Source: Parabacteroides johnsonii DSM 18315
Lineage (GTDB): Bacteria > Bacteroidota > Bacteroidia > Bacteroidales > Tannerellaceae
DNA: 64,000 nucleotides
Direction of reading: 5' to 3'
NCBI RefSeq assembly: GCF_025151045.1
Contig: NZ_CP102285.1
Coordinates: 2,480,001 to 2,544,000 of the forward strand
Shown piece after piece: positions 9,512 to 17,257 of this stretch. The position numbers and the translations under genes were made by a program. The stretch's first letter is position 1. Every line of letters begins with the position of its first letter. The notes below the pieces were generated by a model that saw nothing but the letters and a program-made list of their open reading frames with translations, did no database searches and was not told where the DNA came from.

Positions 9512-9526
9512 GTGTATTCGTCAATT

Positions 9527-10048
9527 TCATAAATCCAGCAGACCTTCCGGGATGGAAACGGTCAGCGTCTTATTTTCATGATCGGCAGACAAGATCAGTT
9601 CCTCTGCGGCAGGTAACAACAGCTCTTCGCCATTATGGTCGATCTGCAAAAGGACATTGATAGTCGACTCGTCGACATCGGTAATCTCGCCTATTTCGCC
9701 ATGATGCTCGTCTATGACCCGATAGCCGATAAAACTGTCCCATGTCATATCTCCCACCAGATCGTCCTCGTCCACTTCATCAAGCGAATAAAAGACTTCG
9801 CGATTGGAAAATTCACGGGCCGCTTTCTCATCGTTCACATTCTTCAACTTCAGTAGGATGACGGTATCCGTCTTATAGCGATACTCCTCAATGAAAAAAG
9901 GAACCAAGATCCCGTCCATCTCACATATAATATACGGATCGTCCGAATCCTCAAAAACGTCACTGTTCGTAACCAATGCGATCTCCCCTTTTATGCCGTG
10001 AGGTTTGGCAAACTGCCCTATCTTGAAAACATCTTCTTTTTTAATCAT
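9527..10048 (-). CDS. rimM: 16S rRNA processing protein RimM
   Basis: Ribosome maturation factor that helps assemble the 30S head and binds S19. The 173-aa protein shows the N-terminal FKIGQFAKPHGIKGEIAL block (compare the family pattern GxIxKxHGxKGE) and a C-terminal PRC-barrel-like half (SFIGYRVIDEHHGEIGEI) ending in IPEGLLDL. It sits 11 bp after murA on the same strand. Expression is presumably from the shared promoter upstream of DUF4290. Confidence 0.93.
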   Translation of the reverse strand: MIKKEDVFKIGQFAKPHGIKGEIALVTNSDVFEDSDDPYIICEMDGILVPFFIEEYRYKTDTVILLKLKNVNDEKAAREFSNREVFYSLDEVDEDDLVGDMTWDSFIGYRVIDEHHGEIGEITDVDESTINVLLQIDHNGEELLLPAAEELILSADHENKTLTVSIPEGLLDL

Positions 10049-10059
10049 GACAAGAATGT

Positions 10060-11364
10060 TTAAAGTCGGGTAATCCGTGCCCCGATGCTGTTCAACCGTT
10101 TGTCAATATTCTGATATCCGCGGTCTATCTGGTCGATATTGTGGATATGGCTGGTTCCTTCGGCACTCATCGCCGCGATCAGCAAGGCAATACCGGCGCG
10201 GATATCCGGAGAAACCATATTGGAGCCACGCAGTTTGAAACGATTGCCCAACCCGATCACAGTCGCCCTATGCGGATCGCAAAGAATGATCTGTGCCCCC
10301 ATATCGATCAGTTTGTCGACAAAAAAGAGACGGCTTTCGAACATCTTCTGATGGATCAGCACACTGCCGACAGCCTGCGTCGCCACAACTAAGAAGACAC
10401 TCAGCAAGTCCGGCGTCAGTCCCGGCCAGGGAGCATCGGCAATCGTCATGATAGAGCCGTCGATAAACGTCTCGATCTGATAGGATTCGTGTGTCGGGAC
10501 ATGGATATCGTCACCGATCTGTTCGACTGTAATTCCCAGGCGACGGAATGAATCGGGAATAATCCCTAACATATCATAGCCTGTATTTTTGATCGTAATG
10601 TCGGAACCGGTCATAGCGGCCATTCCGATAAAACTGCCGACCTCGATCATATCCGGCAGGATCGTATGTGTAGTGCCACCCAACGCCTCAACCCCTTCTA
10701 TTGTCAGCAAATTGGAACCGACACCCGAAATACGGGCTCCCATACGGTTCAGCATGGAAGAAAGTTGTTGCAGATAAGGTTCACAGGCAGCATTATAAAT
10801 CGTTGTTTTTCCTTCCGCAAGCACAGCCGCCATCAGGATATTGGCCGTACCGGTCACCGAAGCTTCATCGAGCAGCATATAGGCTCCTTTCAACTTCTTC
10901 GCCTCTATTTCGTAGAGCTGACGGTCGGGATCATAACTGAAGCAAGCCCCCAGCTTCTGAATACCGACAAAGTGAGTGTCCAGACGACGGCGTCCGATCT
11001 TATCGCCTCCCGGTTTCGGGATCAGTGCCTTGCCAAAACGGGCGACCAGAGGGCCGACAATCATCACCGAACCGCGCAGGGAACCGCTTTTACGCAAGAA
11101 CACCTCCGTCACAAGATAGTTCAAGTCGACAGCATCGGCCTGGAATGTATAGGTATTGGCCGCCGGATGTTCCACCTTCACCTGCATATCGCGCAAGAGT
11201 TGTATCAGGTTATTCACATCCAGTATATCCGGTACATTATGGATTGTCACTTTTTCCGGCGTAAGCAATGTTGCACAAATGACCTGCAAGGCTTCATTCT
11301 TTGCGCCCTGCGGTACAATCTCACCGGCCAACCGGTAACCGCCTTCTATGACAAATGAACTCAT
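10060..11364 (-). CDS. murA: UDP-N-acetylglucosamine 1-carboxyvinyltransferase MurA (Asp at the fosfomycin-target position)
   Basis: First committed step of peptidoglycan synthesis, transferring enolpyruvate from PEP to UDP-GlcNAc in the cytoplasm. The 434-aa protein has the QGAKNEAL start (lysine equivalent to Lys22), the RGSVMIVGPLVARFG block and the active-site loop KPGGDKIGRRRLDTH. In most MurA proteins that loop reads GGC; here the cysteine is Asp121. Cys-to-Asp at this position is known to make MurA insensitive to fosfomycin in mycobacteria and chlamydiae. Its ATG overlaps the DUF4290 stop (ATGA). Confidence 0.96.
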   Translation of the reverse strand: MSSFVIEGGYRLAGEIVPQGAKNEALQVICATLLTPEKVTIHNVPDILDVNNLIQLLRDMQVKVEHPAANTYTFQADAVDLNYLVTEVFLRKSGSLRGSVMIVGPLVARFGKALIPKPGGDKIGRRRLDTHFVGIQKLGACFSYDPDRQLYEIEAKKLKGAYMLLDEASVTGTANILMAAVLAEGKTTIYNAACEPYLQQLSSMLNRMGARISGVGSNLLTIEGVEALGGTTHTILPDMIEVGSFIGMAAMTGSDITIKNTGYDMLGIIPDSFRRLGITVEQIGDDIHVPTHESYQIETFIDGSIMTIADAPWPGLTPDLLSVFLVVATQAVGSVLIHQKMFESRLFFVDKLIDMGAQIILCDPHRATVIGLGNRFKLRGSNMVSPDIRAGIALLIAAMSAEGTSHIHNIDQIDRGYQNIDKRLNSIGARITRL

Positions 11365-11963
11365 CGGCCTTTACGTGAATAATTTTTCTTGTTGTTCGTA
11401 TTGTTGCGAGCGAGTATATCACGGCTTTCCGCCAGTTTATGCACCTCTTCATCCAAAATGATCCGGCCTTCCGACAATTCATCGAGGTCCTTGAAAATCT
11501 TCCGGTCATCTACGGACTCTTTGTTCCAGGTCAGGAACGATTTCTTCATCTGGGTAGCCAGCAATTTGATCAGCAGATCCTTTTCCGCTCCCGGTTCGAA
11601 CCCGGTTGCTTTCTGGATCATTTTCTCAAGCGTCTTGCCGTAATGCCGGTAACGTATACGCGAATTGTTATAAGGTATACGTGGAGGACGTGAGTAAAGG
11701 TCTTCTTTCTTTACGATCTCGTACGGATAATCGATATCCAGTTTGAAGTCGGCCATAATAGCCAGGTGATCCCAAAGAATATGCTTGAAGTCGTTTACAT
11801 CACGTAGATGGGGAAACATATTTCCCATGATGTTGATTATCGTGTTTGCGCAGCGTTTACGTTCTTCCCGGTCCTGAATGGTAATGCAATAGTCCACCAT
11901 ATTCTGTATATTGCGTCCATATTCGGGCATAACCAATTTCTTTTCTTCTGTATTATATTTCAT
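11361..11963 (-). CDS. DUF4290 family protein
   Basis: A 200-aa, charged, apparently cytoplasmic protein with no signal peptide or membrane segment. It begins MKYNTEEKKLVMPEYGRNIQNMVDYC, which I recognise as the start of DUF4290, a Bacteroidetes family usually found directly before murA. The function is unknown. Translational coupling to murA (ATGA overlap) suggests that its dosage is tied to cell-wall synthesis or to rimM. The C-terminal tail is basic and Asn-rich (NNTNNKKNYSRKGR). Confidence 0.85.
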   Translation of the reverse strand: MKYNTEEKKLVMPEYGRNIQNMVDYCITIQDREERKRCANTIINIMGNMFPHLRDVNDFKHILWDHLAIMADFKLDIDYPYEIVKKEDLYSRPPRIPYNNSRIRYRHYGKTLEKMIQKATGFEPGAEKDLLIKLLATQMKKSFLTWNKESVDDRKIFKDLDELSEGRIILDEEVHKLAESRDILARNNTNNKKNYSRKGR

Positions 11964-11983
11964 TACAAATTCTGTTTATCCGG

Positions 11984-12015
11984 CAAAGTTACAGATTATA
12001 ATTGATTTAAACAAT
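11984..12015 (-). promoter_or_regulatory. promoter of the DUF4290-murA operon
   Basis: On the minus strand TAACTTTG (11991-11984) fits the -7 box TAnnTTTG, with ATTG (12015-12012) as a weak -33 box at 20-bp spacing. The start codon lies 20 bp downstream. The 18 bases at 11981-11998 recur exactly at the MATE promoter (43061-43078). Confidence 0.6.
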
Positions 12016-12078
12016 ATGGCTCTGCCGGCAATCTAAAAGATAACAGACAGGGGACAAATCTTGTTTACCCCTGCATTT

Positions 12079-12251
12079 ATTCAGTAATCAGTGCCAGCGA
12101 TTACTGAATTTATAATTCAATAAAATTGAAATGCAAAAAAGTTTCAGAGAAAAAACAGGTTGAAACTTTTGTTTCAGCATTTACTTTTGGGTGAAAATAA
12201 ATTTTCCTGCAAGTGAAAATTTATTTTCACCCGCAAAAAAAATATTTTCAC
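12079..12251. repeat. succession of perfect dyads in a 403-bp gap
   Basis: Consecutive inverted repeats: 12079-12089/12099-12109 (11 bp), 12116-12121/12125-12130 (6 bp), 12137-12146/12161-12170 (10 bp), 12161-12166/12171-12176 (6 bp) and 12189-12206/12215-12232 (18 bp, perfect). The last contains smaller dyads centred at 12199.5 and 12221.5, and a third follows at 12243.5, a 22-bp period. No gene is seen between 11964 and 12366. Some hairpins could be regulatory for the acyltransferase downstream. Confidence 0.7.
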
Positions 12252-12366
12252 TGTAGCTTAATAATTTTAGTTGACTACTTTTTGTCTGATAGTAAATTGT
12301 ACTTTGTTTCATTATCGCTATATTTGAAGAAAATATATTTTTATCGCCTGCCTTATACAGTTTTTA

Positions 12367-13473
12367 GTGCCTCTCCATAAATTTTTATCCAAATTAAATT
12401 CCGATCTTTACGACCGGACAAAAAACAAAGCCATGATCGACACATTAACATCACTACGGTTTATATTCGCCATAATGGTTTTCAGTGCACACTGCTACGT
12501 AATAGACAGCTTTTTCAACACCCATTTTTTCAAAGAAGGATTTGTCGGTGTCAGCTTCTTTTTTGTACTGAGCGGTTTCATCATCGCCTACAATTATCAA
12601 AAAAAGTTAAGCGAAAGTAAGATCAGCAAACGAACTTTTTGGGTGGCACGCATAGCACGCGTCTATCCGTTGCATTGGTTGACACTATTGGTTGCCGCTG
12701 TATTAGGGAATTATGTGGTAGCTTCAGGAACAACAGATTGGCTCAAGCACTTTTTTGCTTCGCTTACTCTAACAAACGGTTACATACCTCAAGCTGATTA
12801 TTTCTTCTCCTTCAACAGCCCTTCCTGGAGTCTATGTTGCGAGCAGCTTTTTTACTTCTGTTTCCCTTTTTTTATACCGCTAACCAAGAATTACAAACGT
12901 CTGCTCTGCATTTTTATAGTTGCAGCCATCCTGGTCGTGACCGGTATGTATTTTACTCCGGAAAACGACATCAAAGGATATTGGTACGTGAATCCGATTA
13001 CCCGGCTTCCGGACTTCATCGCCGGTATGCTTTTATTCCAGCTATATGACCGGCTAAAAGACAAGAACATTTCTTTGCCTCAAGGGACCATCATCGAAAT
13101 AGCCTCCATAGTCTTATTCCTCGCCTTTTATTTCTATGCGATTGAAATACCTAAAGTATATCGGTACTCCTGTTACTATTGGCTGCCGGTAGCCGTGATC
13201 CTGATCAGTTTCTCATTGCAAAAAGGCTACGTTTCGCATCTCCTGTCCAACCGCTTTTTAATAATAGGCGGAGAGATTAGTTACAGTTTTTATCTGATTC
13301 ATCTTTTTGTTCTGCTTACCTATTCGGAATGGCAGAAAGGAAGTAGTTTCCATATAGCGTGGTATATTGCTGTTCCGGTTCTATTCGGCATCATCGTCCT
13401 GCTTAGCTTGCTTTCCTACTACTATTTTGAAAAGCCTATGAATAAGCGGATAAAAATATGGTTGAACAAATAA
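12367..13473 (+). CDS. acyltransferase family 3 membrane protein
   Basis: A 368-aa polytopic membrane protein of the acyltransferase-3 (OafA-like) family, which O-acylates polysaccharides or other surface glycans. It has LTSLRFIFAIMVFSAHC (catalytic His region), the FVGVSFFFVLSGFIIAYNY segment and RIARVYPLHW, which are hallmarks of the family, with about ten hydrophobic helices. The start is uncertain: GTG at 12367 gives the full length, while ATG at 12433 gives 346 aa beginning MIDTLTSLRF. It stands alone between a repeat-rich gap and a convergent terminator; the acceptor is unknown. Confidence 0.88.
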   Translation: MPLHKFLSKLNSDLYDRTKNKAMIDTLTSLRFIFAIMVFSAHCYVIDSFFNTHFFKEGFVGVSFFFVLSGFIIAYNYQKKLSESKISKRTFWVARIARVYPLHWLTLLVAAVLGNYVVASGTTDWLKHFFASLTLTNGYIPQADYFFSFNSPSWSLCCEQLFYFCFPFFIPLTKNYKRLLCIFIVAAILVVTGMYFTPENDIKGYWYVNPITRLPDFIAGMLLFQLYDRLKDKNISLPQGTIIEIASIVLFLAFYFYAIEIPKVYRYSCYYWLPVAVILISFSLQKGYVSHLLSNRFLIIGGEISYSFYLIHLFVLLTYSEWQKGSSFHIAWYIAVPVLFGIIVLLSLLSYYYFEKPMNKRIKIWLNK

Positions 13474-13482
13474 TTAATAAAA

Positions 13483-13518
13483 TAAGGGGGAGGCAAAGAT
13501 ATTCTCTGCTCCCCCTTA
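13483..13518. terminator. bidirectional terminator between acyltransferase and GH2
   Basis: TAAGGGGGAG (13483-13492) pairs perfectly with CTCCCCCTTA (13509-13518) over a 16-nt loop. T-rich sequence follows on the plus strand and TTAT-rich sequence on the minus strand. It lies between two convergent genes. Confidence 0.75.
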
Positions 13519-13537
13519 ATTGATTTTTAGTCCGTTA

Positions 13538-15391
13538 TTATTTTGATTCTGGTGTCTTACTGAAAATAGCGTGGATACGTTTCATGTCGAACTTAGGTGT
13601 ACGGTCATAATAGTAAATACCGTTTTGCTCCTGTTCCACATCCGTCAACTGCGTATAACAATATCCCCAAATATCGTTCGAAAGAGATAAAACCGCATCC
13701 ACCTGGCCTTCCAAACGAGCATAGAACTCTTCCAACGAACGGGGAGCTTCGCCATATCCCCATGAGGTATTCTGGGCGCTTTCCGTCTGCTGTGCCGGAT
13801 TCCATTTGATACCGCCGAACTCGTCGATCAAATAAGGCATATCCTTCTTGTATTCCGGGAAAGCATACTGGTCTGTATATTTAAGACCATTATAACCGAT
13901 ATTCATCGGATTCAGATGAATTTCCCATTTTGGGGCTTCCATCAACTTACCGCCGTTATACAGCTTTTCTTTCAACTTGGCGGGATCCTGTTCATAATTA
14001 TGAACGGTCCAGATATCGGTTGCAATATGCGTTCCACCGCTTGCCCCGTGGAAAGGACGGGTCGGGTCGATCATTTTCGTCAGATTATAGAGGTCGTGCA
14101 TCAGGCGCGGATACTGTACACGGTCCGGCCAGAACTCCTCGTTGGTCGGCGTCCAGATCAGGAGTGACGGATGGTTACGGTCGCGCTGCACAATTTCACT
14201 CCATTCGGTAATGAAATTACGAGCCGTTTCCGTATCGTTACAATCCATCCCCCAGCTGGAAGCTTCCCCCCAAGTCAGATAACCCATCTTATCCGCCCAA
14301 TAATAGAAACGTTCTTCGAAAACCTTCTGATGCAAGCGGGCACCATTGAAACCTGCCTCCATAGACAATTCGATATCCCGTTTCAATGCCTCGTCACTCG
14401 GAGCCGTCCAGATACCGTCAGGATAAAAACCTTGGTCGAGCACCAGACGCTGGTAGTAAGGCTTATTGTTCAGATAAATCTTATTGCCTTCGATATGCAC
14501 CTTACGCATACCGGTATAACCATTGACCTCATCAATTATATTTCCATTCTTATCCAAAACCTTGTACTCCAGATCGTAAAGGAAAGGACTTTCCGGACTC
14601 CAGGTCTTCATCTTCTTAACCGGAAGAACAACGGAAGACAGAGAACTTGCCGAAACCGTCCGACTGGCAACAACCTTACCATTGTCTTTCAGTGTCACCT
14701 GCAATTTTCCTCCTGCTTCTTTATAGAAACGAGGACGGACAACCAATTGCTGCTGGTCGATATCGGGCAACACCTGAACTGATTGCAATCCTTCCGGATG
14801 GACAGCTTCCATCCAGACCGTCTGCCATATACCGGTCGTTCGAGTATAGTTACAACCATAAGAAGCGTATTGCAGATTTTGTTTGCCGGCTGCTTGCTTG
14901 GCTCCGCGCACGTTACTTTCAACATAAACGACCAAACTATGTGTCTGGCCCGGCTTTACTAAAGAAGTAATATCCACAGCAAACGAAGAGGTTCCACCGA
15001 AATGGCGGTTGGCCAAAACGCCGTCGATATAGACTTCCGATTTATAGTAGACCGCACCGAAATTAAGCAGAATGTTCTTTCCGCTCCATTCCTGCGGGAT
15101 CGTGATCGGACGCTGATACCAGAAATGATTGATGAAGTCTGTATATCCTATGCCGGACAACTTACTTTCCGGGCAGAAAGGCACAGTGATTTTCTTGTCA
15201 AAGCCGTTCGATTTATAGAACTCGCGTTCCATCCCTGAACCGCCGAAATCAAACGAGCAGGTCCATTCTCCATTCAGGTTGACCCAACCCGTCCGCTCGA
15301 ACTGCGGACGGGGATATTCGGGACGCGGCATGGACCAGATAGAGGCCACGCACAGAAAAAGAGATAAAAAAGCTATGCTAATCCGTTTCAT
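13538..15391 (-). CDS. glycoside hydrolase family 2 protein (paralog 1)
   Basis: Secreted or periplasmic glycosidase of 617 aa with a signal peptide (MKRISIAFLSLFLCVASIWS). The GH2 order is visible: sugar-binding jelly roll with PQFERTGWVNLNGEW, an immunoglobulin-like middle, and a TIM barrel with LIWTPTNEEFW (acid/base near Glu418) and YLIDEFGGIKW (nucleophile near Glu524). The substrate cannot be read from sequence. It starts 4 bp after a paralogous GH2 gene and lies downstream of a DUF4965-type/GH43 fusion, so it probably acts on the same plant or host glycan. It ends at a convergent terminator. Confidence 0.92.
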   Translation of the reverse strand: MKRISIAFLSLFLCVASIWSMPRPEYPRPQFERTGWVNLNGEWTCSFDFGGSGMEREFYKSNGFDKKITVPFCPESKLSGIGYTDFINHFWYQRPITIPQEWSGKNILLNFGAVYYKSEVYIDGVLANRHFGGTSSFAVDITSLVKPGQTHSLVVYVESNVRGAKQAAGKQNLQYASYGCNYTRTTGIWQTVWMEAVHPEGLQSVQVLPDIDQQQLVVRPRFYKEAGGKLQVTLKDNGKVVASRTVSASSLSSVVLPVKKMKTWSPESPFLYDLEYKVLDKNGNIIDEVNGYTGMRKVHIEGNKIYLNNKPYYQRLVLDQGFYPDGIWTAPSDEALKRDIELSMEAGFNGARLHQKVFEERFYYWADKMGYLTWGEASSWGMDCNDTETARNFITEWSEIVQRDRNHPSLLIWTPTNEEFWPDRVQYPRLMHDLYNLTKMIDPTRPFHGASGGTHIATDIWTVHNYEQDPAKLKEKLYNGGKLMEAPKWEIHLNPMNIGYNGLKYTDQYAFPEYKKDMPYLIDEFGGIKWNPAQQTESAQNTSWGYGEAPRSLEEFYARLEGQVDAVLSLSNDIWGYCYTQLTDVEQEQNGIYYYDRTPKFDMKRIHAIFSKTPESK

Positions 15392-15395
15392 GCTT

Positions 15396-17207
15396 TTACT
15401 TTAATTCGTTAATAACCGACTGATTGGCGTTCTTTACGGCAGCTTCGTTGATCTTGATCACTTTGCGGTCGTATGTCATCAAACCGTTTACTTCACCTTC
15501 CACATCAGTAGTCTGCGTATAGACAGCAGCAGAGAAGCCACGTTTCACATAATCTTTCAGGATATTGGCATATTTGACATATTCAGCCGTCACTTCGTCG
15601 CTGTTCTTAAACTGCACATACCCCCAGTTACGTTTGTTCCACCACAAGTGATTTTCCACCGGAAGACCGATTCCGCCGTATTCACCCAACACATTCACAC
15701 GTTTCGGATCGAACAGGAACATATCGGGAGCCGGATAATTATGCAAATCCAGGATATCACCGCAAGGACGATGGTTACCGCCGCTTGCCGGGTTCACCAA
15801 GCGGGAAGGATCATAAGTTTTTGTCCATTCAGCCGCTTTTTCCGTTTCAAACTGTCCCCATGCTTCGTTGAAAGGCACCCAAACGACTACAGAAGGATTG
15901 GATACGCAAAGATCCATGATCTCTTTCCATTCGCGGTAATAGTTGGCCTTTGATTCAGGCGTACGTTCATTGTCTTTTCCACCGTTATACACGTGGTGAT
16001 CCCAAATGTAAGAGCCATGATCTCCACTCGGCATATCCTGCCATACCAGAATACCTTCCTTATCGCAATGATAATACCAGCGTGCCGGTTCCACTTTCAC
16101 GTGCTTACGGATCATATTGAAGCCCCAGTCTTTCGTTTTCTTGATGTCGAACAGCAATGCTTCGTCTGTCGGAGCCGTATAAAGTCCGTCAGGCCACCAT
16201 CCCTGGTCCAGCGGGCCGAACTGGAATAAGTCCTGATTGTTCAACTGCATACGCATAATACCGGCAGCATCACGTTTGGAAGAAATCTTACGGAAAGCCG
16301 TATATGATTTTACTTCATCCAACACTTTCCCGTCTTTCGACAAAGAAACCGTCATATCATACAGATAGGGATTGGACGGGCTCCAGAGTGTCGGGTTCTG
16401 CACAGACAAGCGCAATTCTTCACCCTGAACACCTTTTGCGGAAGCCACAACCTGACCTTTGTCCAACAACTTCACGGTTACAATACCGGAATTGCAGTCG
16501 CAGGAAGTTCCGACCGTCACACTCAATGTATTATTGTCGATATTGGGAATAGACTTTACAGAAGTCACATGGGCAGCAGCTACCGGTTCCAGCCATACCG
16601 TCTGCCAGATACCGGTTACAGGCGTGTACCAGATGCCTTCCGGACGGGAAGTCTGCTTACCACGCGGTTGATATCCCTTATCGCTCGGGTCCCATACGCG
16701 AACAACCAGTTTCTGATTACTCTTTCCTGTCAGATACGGAGTGATATTGAAGGAGAACGGTGTGAAACCACCTTTATGAGAACCGATCAGGATATCGTTT
16801 ACAAACACATCCGCTTTCCAATCCACCGCACCGAAATTCAATACGATATCCTTGTTTTTCCAGGCTGAAGGAACGGAAAAAGTACGTTTATACCATAATT
16901 CGTTGTTTTCGCCAACTTCTTTCTGTACGCCAGAAAGAGAGGATTCGACAGCAAAAGGAACCAAAATCTTGCCATCGAATGTTGCCGGCTCTACATCGCC
17001 AGCCGGTTTGATGGCATATTCCCATTCACCATTCAGATTTTGCCAATCGCCACGTTCCAATTGAGGACGGGGATATTCAGGAAGGACATTCGCCGGATTC
17101 ACTTGTTCCGCCCACGGTGTCTTGATCTTATCTCCTACCGGTTTCCATTGAGCCTGTGCGCCCAAGGTCAGTGCCAATGCACAACATGCTAATAAGGTCT
17201 TTTTCAT
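15396..17207 (-). CDS. glycoside hydrolase family 2 protein (paralog 2)
   Basis: A 603-aa GH2 enzyme with signal peptide MKKTLLACCALALTLGAQA. It shares the PEYPRPQ-ER--W-NLNGEW opening with the next gene, so the pair looks like an old tandem duplication that has diverged. Catalytic candidates are Glu448 in WVPFNEAWGQFE and Glu509 in VLGEYGGIGLP. Residues around the barrel (RKHVKVEPARWYYHCDKEG) also fit GH2. It probably belongs to the operon headed by the GH43 fusion (50-bp gap upstream, which holds ATTTATG and CTTTCAA simple repeats). The substrate is unknown. Confidence 0.92.
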   Translation of the reverse strand: MKKTLLACCALALTLGAQAQWKPVGDKIKTPWAEQVNPANVLPEYPRPQLERGDWQNLNGEWEYAIKPAGDVEPATFDGKILVPFAVESSLSGVQKEVGENNELWYKRTFSVPSAWKNKDIVLNFGAVDWKADVFVNDILIGSHKGGFTPFSFNITPYLTGKSNQKLVVRVWDPSDKGYQPRGKQTSRPEGIWYTPVTGIWQTVWLEPVAAAHVTSVKSIPNIDNNTLSVTVGTSCDCNSGIVTVKLLDKGQVVASAKGVQGEELRLSVQNPTLWSPSNPYLYDMTVSLSKDGKVLDEVKSYTAFRKISSKRDAAGIMRMQLNNQDLFQFGPLDQGWWPDGLYTAPTDEALLFDIKKTKDWGFNMIRKHVKVEPARWYYHCDKEGILVWQDMPSGDHGSYIWDHHVYNGGKDNERTPESKANYYREWKEIMDLCVSNPSVVVWVPFNEAWGQFETEKAAEWTKTYDPSRLVNPASGGNHRPCGDILDLHNYPAPDMFLFDPKRVNVLGEYGGIGLPVENHLWWNKRNWGYVQFKNSDEVTAEYVKYANILKDYVKRGFSAAVYTQTTDVEGEVNGLMTYDRKVIKINEAAVKNANQSVINELK

Positions 17208-17257
17208 GATTTATGATTTATGATTTGTAATTGATTTTCACTTTCAATCTTCAACTT

